From Campylobacter sp. MG1 (lineage in GTDB: Bacteria > Campylobacterota > Campylobacteria > Campylobacterales > Campylobacteraceae), in assembly GCF_026616895.1 (NCBI RefSeq), contig NZ_JANYME010000006.1, forward strand, positions 62,001 through 126,000: a DNA stretch of 64,000 nt. Direction: 5' to 3'. How positions within the stretch are numbered: position 1 is the first letter of the stretch; each line of letters begins with the position of its first letter. Shown one piece after another: positions 57,715-64,000 of the stretch. The notes under the pieces were generated by a model. That model had not been told where the DNA came from. It ran no database searches and saw only the letters and a list, made by a program, of their open reading frames with translations. The position numbers and the translations under genes are program-made.

Positions 57715-59064
57715 ATGAGAGAACAATTTTCTAAAATTGGATTTATTTTAGCGATGGCAGGTTCTGCTGTTGGGCTTGGTAATGCTTGGAAATTTCCTAC
57801 TATGGTAGGAACTAATGGTGGTTCAGTATTCATATTATTATATTTAATATTAACATTTTTAATAGCTTTTATGGTTTTTTTGGGTGAATTAAGTATAGGA
57901 AAAATTACTAGAAAAGATGCTGTAGGTGCTTTTAGTGAACTTGCTAATAAAGGCAAAAATATATGGGGTTTAGCTGGATTTTTTATGATAGGAGCTATAT
58001 TAATTATTTGTTTTTATAGTGTTGTTATAGGATGGATTTTAAAGTATATTTATTCTAGTTTTTTTACATTACCTAATACTACAGATGCAGCTGGTGCAAT
58101 GTTTAATAAATTAATTAGCGATGATTTAAGCTCTCAATTTACATGTTTTACTATAGTATTTATAATGATATTTTGGGTAGTTAGCAAAGGTATTAAAAGC
58201 GGTATTGAAAGAATGAATGTATGGATGATGCCTGCTTTATTCATATTACTTATACTAATGTTGCTTTATAGTTTTAGTTTCAATGGATTTGCTGGTGCTT
58301 TTAATTTTTTATTCAAGCCTGATTTTTCAGTCCTTGTTAATGATGGTAGTTTAAATACTGAATTAATTTTAAATGCCTTAGGTCTTAGTTTTTTTAGTTT
58401 ATCTATGGGTGTTTGTGTAGTTTTAACATACGCTGCAAGTTTGCCTGAAAATACAAATGTTATCAAATCAACATTGTCAATTATTTTCATAAATATTTTA
58501 GTTGGTATTATGATGGGACTTATCGTTTTTACTTTTGTATTTGAATATGGAGCAAGTCCAAATCAGCAAGGTCCAGGTCTTATATTTGTAAGTTTGATGA
58601 GTTTGTTTTCAAATTTGGGAATTATTGGTAATATTTTAGCTGTTGCATTTTTTATAGCATTACTTTTTGCTGGGCTTACTAGTGCTGTTTCTATGGTAGA
58701 GCCATTTGCGTTTTATTTGATAAATAAATTTGGAATTAGTAGAAAATTAGCACTAACATATATAGCTATTTTTGTTTATATATTTGGTTCATTTTGTATT
58801 TTAGGTTTTCATAAAGACTATTCTATATATTTTACCTTTTTTGGGAAAAGTATTTTTGATTGTTTAGATTATTTAACATCAAATATTTTAATGCCAGTTT
58901 CAGCTATTGTTACTTGTATTTTCGTAGGATTTGTTGTTGAAAAGTGCAAATTAGAAGAATTATTCATTCCTTATATGAAAGAAACAGGTTTTAAAATTTG
59001 GTTATTTTTTATAAGATTTATTTGCCCTATAGTAATTTTAGTAATTATGTTAAAAAATATTTAA
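57715..59064 (+). CDS. Sodium-dependent NSS-family transporter, copy 2
   Basis: 449 residues, a clear tandem paralog of copy 1. It starts MREQFSKIGFILAMAGSAVGLGNAWKFP; the helix 6 segment is SLSMGVCVVLTYAASL and helix 8 LTSAVSMVEPF. All sodium-site regions are intact. AAAGGA precedes the ATG. The two copies probably form one transcript and may differ in substrate, or may need each other as reported for some paired bacterial carriers. Confidence 0.93.
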   Translation: MREQFSKIGFILAMAGSAVGLGNAWKFPTMVGTNGGSVFILLYLILTFLIAFMVFLGELSIGKITRKDAVGAFSELANKGKNIWGLAGFFMIGAILIICFYSVVIGWILKYIYSSFFTLPNTTDAAGAMFNKLISDDLSSQFTCFTIVFIMIFWVVSKGIKSGIERMNVWMMPALFILLILMLLYSFSFNGFAGAFNFLFKPDFSVLVNDGSLNTELILNALGLSFFSLSMGVCVVLTYAASLPENTNVIKSTLSIIFINILVGIMMGLIVFTFVFEYGASPNQQGPGLIFVSLMSLFSNLGIIGNILAVAFFIALLFAGLTSAVSMVEPFAFYLINKFGISRKLALTYIAIFVYIFGSFCILGFHKDYSIYFTFFGKSIFDCLDYLTSNILMPVSAIVTCIFVGFVVEKCKLEELFIPYMKETGFKIWLFFIRFICPIVILVIMLKNI

Positions 59065-59082
59065 GCTTCAAAAGAAGCTTAA
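59061..59082. terminator. Two-way stem-loop between NSS copy 2 and MFS gene
   Basis: TTAAGCTTC pairs with GAAGCTTAA around AAAA. It covers the plus-strand stop codon and ends just before the minus-strand stop. Confidence 0.75.
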
Positions 59083-59083
59083 A

Positions 59084-60313
59084 TTATACAGCTTGGTTTT
59101 GTGGTTTTACAAAAAACAATGCAAGTATTCCAATCGCAGCTGGAATTAGGTTTATTAAAATAGCTAGATTCCAGTTGTAATTTTCTACTATATATCCTAT
59201 TACAAGTGGTGATATTGTAGTTCCTATGCAACCATAAAAATTCATATAAGCACTTAATGTTGCAGCTTGTTTTCTTCCTTTATCAATACACATAGCCCAG
59301 CAAGTTACTATTGGAAAACCTATAAATCCAAAACCTAAGCTAAGTGCTAAAATGCTTATAAAAAAGCTATTAGAATAGACAACAAAATAAACACTAATTG
59401 CAAATAATAAAAGTCCTAAAATTGCTAAATGAATTCTAGCTTTTATATAGTCGTTTGTAAATTTTAAAATTTTATCGCTTGCAAATCCTGTAAATGCGAC
59501 AGCAATGCTAAGGCAAAGCCAAGGAGCACCAGCGTAAATACCCATTGATTTTAAATCCATACCTTTTGCTTCTAATAAAAAAGTAGGTAGCCATACCATA
59601 AACATACCATAAATGTAAATTACACAAAAATAAGCAATTCCTAGAGCATATAATTCTTTGTTTTTAAGAAAATTTTTCCAAGTAGTTTTATTATTATCGT
59701 CATTAAATCTTTCTTTTAGAATGAAATTTAATTCTTTTTTACTTATAAATTTATTATTTTCAGGACTAGAACTACTAAAAATATAAAATATTAAAGCTAT
59801 TATTAATCCTACACAACCAAAAACATAAAATACACTTTGCCAACCATAATTTTCTAATAACCAAACAGATATGAATGGTGCTATCACAGGTCCAAAATAA
59901 GAACCAGCTAATACAAATGATGCTGCCATAGCTTTTTCTTTTGTACCAAACCAGTTGTTATTAAATGCGGTACTACTTACAAATATAGGTGATTCTCCTA
60001 ATCCAAACAAAATTCTAATAATGCAAAGCATTAAAAAGCTACTAGCTAACGGTGTTAAAATTGTAAAAATAGACCAAAAGAATAAACCTAAAATAATCAT
60101 TGTTTTATTACCTAATTTTTGTGTTAAAATTCCTGCTGGAATTTGACCTAATGCATAAGCTAAGAAAAACAATGAATTTAACATTCCAAAAGTAGTTTTA
60201 TCTATATGAAATTCATTCATAATAAAACTAGCAACTACAGAAATATTTGCTCTATCCATATAGGCTATAAGTCCTATAAAAAAGAAAGCACTAGCCAAGA
60301 CCCATCTATACAT
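59084..60313 (-). CDS. MFS transporter, anion:cation symporter (ACS) type
   Basis: 409 residues, about 12 membrane helices. YMDRANISVVASFI in helix 1, LGQIPAGILTQKLGNK in loop 2-3 and LFGLGESPIFVSS in helix 4 match the ACS group (sugar acids such as galactonate or glucarate, and other organic anions). I chose ATG 60313, which has AAAGGA upstream; a longer frame through the A run also exists. The gene is preceded directly by a 20-base A run on its own strand. Confidence 0.88.
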   Translation of the reverse strand: MYRWVLASAFFFIGLIAYMDRANISVVASFIMNEFHIDKTTFGMLNSLFFLAYALGQIPAGILTQKLGNKTMIILGLFFWSIFTILTPLASSFLMLCIIRILFGLGESPIFVSSTAFNNNWFGTKEKAMAASFVLAGSYFGPVIAPFISVWLLENYGWQSVFYVFGCVGLIIALIFYIFSSSSPENNKFISKKELNFILKERFNDDNNKTTWKNFLKNKELYALGIAYFCVIYIYGMFMVWLPTFLLEAKGMDLKSMGIYAGAPWLCLSIAVAFTGFASDKILKFTNDYIKARIHLAILGLLLFAISVYFVVYSNSFFISILALSLGFGFIGFPIVTCWAMCIDKGRKQAATLSAYMNFYGCIGTTISPLVIGYIVENYNWNLAILINLIPAAIGILALFFVKPQNQAV

Positions 60314-60321
60314 TTTTATCC

Positions 60322-60341
60322 TTTTTTTTTTTTTTTTTTTT
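60322..60341 (-). repeat. Homopolymer T20 (A20 on the coding strand) before the ACS-type MFS gene
   Basis: Twenty consecutive T on the plus strand, so A20 lies between the probable promoter and the Shine-Dalgarno of the minus-strand gene. It is by far the longest homopolymer noticed in the window. Confidence 0.9.
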
Positions 60342-60461
60342 GATAAATATAGCACAAATTTAGGATTTTTAAAAATATTGTAAAATTTTTAAGAAAAAAT
60401 TATTGTAAAAATATTTTTTTATGATATTATTTTGATTTAATTTATTAAAAAGGAGATTATT

Positions 60462-61809
60462 ATGAGGAGTTTACTTTGGCTCAGCTAGGAGCACTTTTTC
60501 TAAAATAGGTTTTGTTTTAGCACTTGCAGGTGGTGCCGTAGGGCTTGGCAACGCTTGGAAATTTCCTACAATGGTTGGAACTAATGGTGGTTCAGCCTTT
60601 ATGCTACTTTATTTGTTTTTATGTTTGACAATCGGAATTTCATTATTCTTAGCAGAAATTGCATTAGGAAAAATTACTAAAAGTGATTTAGCTACAAGTT
60701 ATTTTACCCTCGCTAAATTTAAGCCAAATTTATGCAAAGTAGGTGGGATTTTTATGCTTACCGGAATATTTGTATTATCATTTTATTTAGTAGTTTTATC
60801 TTTAGTATTTCATTATATATTTTTAAGTTTTTCTTTACCACAAGATTTAAAAAGTGCTGGAGAATTATTTGGAAAGGCTATAGGTGGTGATATATTTGTT
60901 AGTATAATTTGTTTTAGTATATGCTTTTTTTTAACAATTTATGTTGTTAGTAAAGGTATTATAAATGGAATTGAAAGATTAAATATTATATTAATGCCAA
61001 CACTTTTTGTATTACTTTTATTAATGTTGTGCTTTAGTTTGACACAAGATGGTTTTTTGAAAGCTTGTGAATTTTTATTTAAACCTGATTTTAGTAAATT
61101 GAGTATAAATTCACTTTTAGATGCTCTAGGACTTAGTCTTTTTACTTTATGTCTTGGGATAGGCTGTATTAGCACTTATGCTGCTAGTTTAGATGAAAAA
61201 ACTAATATTTTAAAATCAAGTTTATTTGTAGTGTTTATAAATCTTTTAATAGGCATTATGATGGGTCTTATTGTATTTACATTTATATTTTCTTATGGAG
61301 CAAATCCTAATGAAAGTGGAGCTGGACTTGTTTTTGTTAGTCTTACTACACTTTTTTCAAAACTTGATGTTTTGGGTTCAATTTTTTCTTGTATATTTTT
61401 TATAGCTTTATTTTTTGCTGGGATTACTAGTGCTGTTTCTATGATTGAGCCATTTACATTCTATCTTGAAAACAAAATGAGTAGAAAAAAAGCTTTGATT
61501 ATTATTGGAATTTTTGTTTATATAATAGGTATTTTAGCTCTTCTTGGAATGGCTAATAAGCTTAGTTTTGATACTTTTAGTGCATTAGATTTTTTAACTA
61601 GTAATATTATGCTTCCTTTAGGGGTATTATTTTCTAGCATTTATGTAGGATTTTTAATGAAAAGATATGCATTTTTTAGAGTATTTATAGATATTTTTGG
61701 AAAAACATTAACTAAATATTATTTTGTATTTTTACAGTACATAACACCTGTGATTATAATTTTGATATTAATTAACAATTTTTACCCAATTAGTAATTTT
61801 TTTAAGTAG
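60462..61809 (+). pseudogene. NSS-family transporter, copy 3, start disrupted by 22-bp insertion
   Basis: A sound start is present: AGGAG at 60451-60455, then ATG at 60462. Its frame, however, stops after eight codons (TAG at 60486). The NSS frame is open from before 60490 and continues to the stop at 61809, beginning STFSKIGFVLALAGGAVGLGNAWKFP, but has no ATG, GTG or TTG before helix 1. Removing 22 bases (60465-60486) joins the ATG to the NSS frame and gives MRSTFSKIGF, very like MREQFSKIGF of copy 2. The restored protein would have about 441 residues. Starting at ATG 60571 would lose helix 1 and its sodium site. The rest looks intact, so the damage is recent or reversible. Confidence 0.8.
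60465..60491 (+). repeat. AGGAG direct repeats flanking the 22-bp segment in NSS copy 3
   Basis: AGGAG occurs at 60465-60469 and again at 60487-60491, each followed by a related A/C/T tract (TTTACTTT and CACTTTTT). The unit distance is 22 bases, which shifts the frame by one. The pattern looks like an imperfect tandem duplication. Confidence 0.75.
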
Positions 61810-61842
61810 AATTGATTAAAAATATTTTTTTCGGAGATAATA

Positions 61843-63405
61843 ATGCTAGAGAAGTTAGGAATTGTTAATGTTGGTAAAATTTATCATAATTTAAGTTATG
61901 ATGAGTTAAGAGAACATGAAATTCGTTGCAAGGAAGGTGAAGTTTGTCAAAATGATACATTTGCAGTTGATACTGGTGTTTTTACTGGTAGAAGCCCTAA
62001 AGATAAATATTTTGTAAATGCCGCACCATCAAATGAACATATAGCTTGGGGTAGTGTAAATTTAGCTTGTACAAAAACTACTTTTAATGATAATTTAAGA
62101 AAAGCTAAAGAATATTTAAGTGGTCGTGATTTATATATAATGGATGTATTTTGTGGAGCTAGTAAGAGTTCTCGTAAAAAAATTAGATTTATAACTGAGA
62201 TTGCGTGGCAAGCACATTTTGTTAAAAATATGTTTATTCGTCCTAGTAAGGGAGAATTAGAAAATTTTGAACCTGATTTTGTGATAATTAATGCTTGTAA
62301 ATTAAGTAATGAGTTATATAAACATCAAAATTTAAATAGCGATGTATTTGTAGGATTTGATATAGAAAATAACATAGGATTAATTCTTGGCACTTGGTAT
62401 GGTGGCGAGATGAAAAAAGGTGTATTTTCTATGATGAATTACTGGTTGCCTTTACAAGGTAAGATGAGTATGCATTGTAGTGCGAATGTTGGTAAAGATG
62501 GAGATGTTTGCTTATTCTTTGGTCTTAGTGGCACAGGCAAAACTACTCTTAGCACAGACGCAAATCGTGCTTTAATAGGTGATGATGAGCATGGTTGGGA
62601 TGATGAGGGTGTATTTAATTTTGAGGGTGGTTGCTATGCAAAATGTATTAACCTTGATAAGGATAGTGAACCTGAAATTTATGCAGCGATTAAGAAAAAT
62701 GCTTTACTCGAAAATGTTGTAATAACTAGAGATAAAAATGTTGATTTTTGCGATGCTAGTAAGACAGAAAATACTCGTGTAAGTTATCCAATAGAGCATA
62801 TCCCAAATCATGAACCAAGTCTTAGTGCAGGCCATCCATCTAATATAATTTTCTTATGTGCTGATGCTTTCGGTGTTTTACCTCCTGTATCAAAACTAAA
62901 CAACACTCAAGCAATGTATTATTTTTTAAGTGGATATACTGCAAAAGTTGCAGGAACTGAGCGTGGTATAAAAGAGCCTGTTGCTACATTTTCTGCTTGT
63001 TTTGGCGAACCATTTATGCCACTTGACCCTAGTGTTTATGCGAAATTATTAGGCGAAAAGATTAAAAAACACAATGTAAATGTGTATTTAGTAAACACCG
63101 GTTGGAGCGGTGGAAGTTATGGTGTTGGTAAAAGAATGAGTATAAAAGCTACAAGGTCTTGCATTAACGCTATTTTAGACGGCTCTATTCAAAATTGTGA
63201 ATTTTATAATTACGATGTGTTTAATTTAGCTGTGCCTAAGAGTTTAGCTGGAGTTGATGAAAAATTATTACACCCTGAACAAACTTGGGAAAATGAGAAT
63301 GATTTTTATAAAACTAGAATAAAGCTTGCTAAAATGTTTATAGAAAATTTCAAAAGATACGGCGAAAGTGCCGATGAATTTTTAGCAGCTAGTCCTAAGG
63401 TATGA
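61843..63405 (+). CDS. pckA: Phosphoenolpyruvate carboxykinase (ATP)
   Basis: Turns oxaloacetate into PEP, the entry to gluconeogenesis. 520 residues. TGRSPKDKY near residue 48, the kinase loop [13 protein letters not shown] from about 227, and [21 protein letters not shown] are standard for the ATP-type enzyme. The ATG is preceded by CGGAGA. It follows a series of amino-acid and organic-acid carriers, in line with growth on amino acids. The stop overlaps the next start by 2 bases. Confidence 0.97.
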   Translation: MLEKLGIVNVGKIYHNLSYDELREHEIRCKEGEVCQNDTFAVDTGVFTGRSPKDKYFVNAAPSNEHIAWGSVNLACTKTTFNDNLRKAKEYLSGRDLYIMDVFCGASKSSRKKIRFITEIAWQAHFVKNMFIRPSKGELENFEPDFVIINACKLSNELYKHQNLNSDVFVGFDIENNIGLILGTWYGGEMKKGVFSMMNYWLPLQGKMSMHCSANVGKDGDVCLFFGLSGTGKTTLSTDANRALIGDDEHGWDDEGVFNFEGGCYAKCINLDKDSEPEIYAAIKKNALLENVVITRDKNVDFCDASKTENTRVSYPIEHIPNHEPSLSAGHPSNIIFLCADAFGVLPPVSKLNNTQAMYYFLSGYTAKVAGTERGIKEPVATFSACFGEPFMPLDPSVYAKLLGEKIKKHNVNVYLVNTGWSGGSYGVGKRMSIKATRSCINAILDGSIQNCEFYNYDVFNLAVPKSLAGVDEKLLHPEQTWENENDFYKTRIKLAKMFIENFKRYGESADEFLAASPKV

Positions 63406-64000
63406 TTTTAAATAATTTTAAAGAATTAAAAATTTCTAAAGATGATTTGAAAGCTAGAAAAATTACAGATTTACCACGTTTTGCTCTCATAAAAGGAGCA
63501 AAATATAGTGGTAAAAAATCATTTATATTTTCTATTTTAGATGATTTTACTTTTATAAATATGGAAGATTTAAGATATAAGAATGATAATATAAATGATT
63601 TTATAAAAAAAGAAAAAATAAAGAATTTAGTTGTAAATGAGCCTGAATTTATAGATATTGATAATGCTAATTTAGAAAAATTTTATATTTTGAGTTCAAA
63701 AAATAATTATATTTATAAGGATTTTGTAAATATTAAATTAAATTTTTTAGATTATGAAGAATTTATTTCATTTTCAAAGAAAAATTTAAGTGAAAATTTG
63801 CATTTGTCAAATTATATTTTATTAGGTCAAAACCCTATGAATGTTGATTTAGAACCTTATAAAGCTTATATGAATTTACAACGTATTTTGAAAGAAATAT
63901 TAAGTGATAATGAAATTATTATTATGTGTAATTTAGCTACAAAAATAGGTAATCAAATAAGTATTTTAAGTCTTTTTAGAGAGTTTATCCAAGATAAAAA
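63402..64000 (+). CDS. P-loop-like protein, start only (cut by window edge)
   Basis: About 199 residues are visible with no stop before the window end. It starts at ATG 63402, overlapping the pckA stop. GAKYSGKKS at 32-40 resembles a Walker A loop with Lys in place of the usual Ser/Thr partner. The order [15 protein letters not shown], then FINMEDLR and later LDYEEF, is like the AAA_14/DUF4143 ATPases, though it is divergent. Function unknown. Confidence 0.65.
   Translation, partial: MILNNFKELKISKDDLKARKITDLPRFALIKGAKYSGKKSFIFSILDDFTFINMEDLRYKNDNINDFIKKEKIKNLVVNEPEFIDIDNANLEKFYILSSKNNYIYKDFVNIKLNFLDYEEFISFSKKNLSENLHLSNYILLGQNPMNVDLEPYKAYMNLQRILKEILSDNEIIIMCNLATKIGNQISILSLFREFIQDK

Noticed and set aside
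60571-61809. NSS copy 3 as an intact gene starting at ATG 60571
   Set aside because: This start would drop helix 1 with GNAWKFP, needed for sodium and substrate binding, and it has no Shine-Dalgarno; the open frame continues upstream of it.

Overview
The window is AT-rich DNA, densely packed with genes that have short spacers and many overlapping start/stop codons. Gene content and order point to a Campylobacter or a very close relative. The block rplU-rpmA-obgE-fmt-birA-parA-parB-atpF'-atpF-atpH-atpA-atpG-atpD-atpC-tolQ-tolR-tolA-tolB-pal-cpoB-slyD-fabD-mtnN/ttcA matches the order I know from C. jejuni (Cj0094 to Cj0118 region), except that proB is missing and the last two genes are fused. 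The pairs selB-dsbC and tkt...ybaB-murE-nifU are also Campylobacter arrangements. I cannot name the species from sequence alone.

Layout. 1-1.6 kb: minus-strand plsY (cut by the window edge) and a PilZ protein. 1.8-20.5 kb: a nearly continuous plus-strand run of housekeeping genes (ribosomal proteins, Obg, chromosome partitioning, F1Fo ATP synthase, Tol-Pal envelope system, FabD, MtnN-TtcA fusion, RecO), closed by a clear terminator. 20.5-35 kb: accessory region with an AldA-type aldehyde dehydrogenase, a 1350-residue secreted protein of unknown function, an ABC-F ATPase, two overlapping diguanylate cyclases (one with a hemerythrin oxygen-binding domain and a G9 tract at its 3' end), a minus-strand redox/AMIN/radical-SAM operon, and an unknown membrane/secreted protein pair preceded by a G8 tract. 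35.5-35.8 kb: four tRNA genes (Lys, a Glu-like gene with an abnormal anticodon arm, Val, Asp). 36-52.8 kb: cysteine synthase, rarA-selB-dsbC, transketolase, murE, nifU, trxA-dapB, a 0.9 kb gene-free stretch, typA, and the ylxR-infB-rbfA-rimP translation operon. 52.9-64 kb: a transporter-rich section (two tandem MHS-type MFS carriers, two tandem NSS sodium symporters, an ACS-type MFS carrier preceded by a 20-base A/T run, a third NSS gene broken at its start), then pckA and the beginning of a P-loop-like protein.

How it fits together. Amino-acid and organic-acid carriers next to PEP carboxykinase suit an organism that grows on amino acids and makes sugars by gluconeogenesis. SelB implies selenoprotein synthesis. 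The PilZ protein and two GGDEF proteins give this window both makers and a reader of cyclic di-GMP. Homopolymer tracts (G9, G8, T20) and a 22-bp duplication-like insertion at an NSS start mark four places where expression or protein ends may vary between cells.

No CRISPR array, prophage, transposase or restriction system was found. The best candidates for something undescribed are the MtnN-TtcA fusion lacking one iron-sulfur cysteine, the hemerythrin-GGDEF gene with a variable tail, the odd tRNA-Glu-like gene, and the disrupted NSS start.
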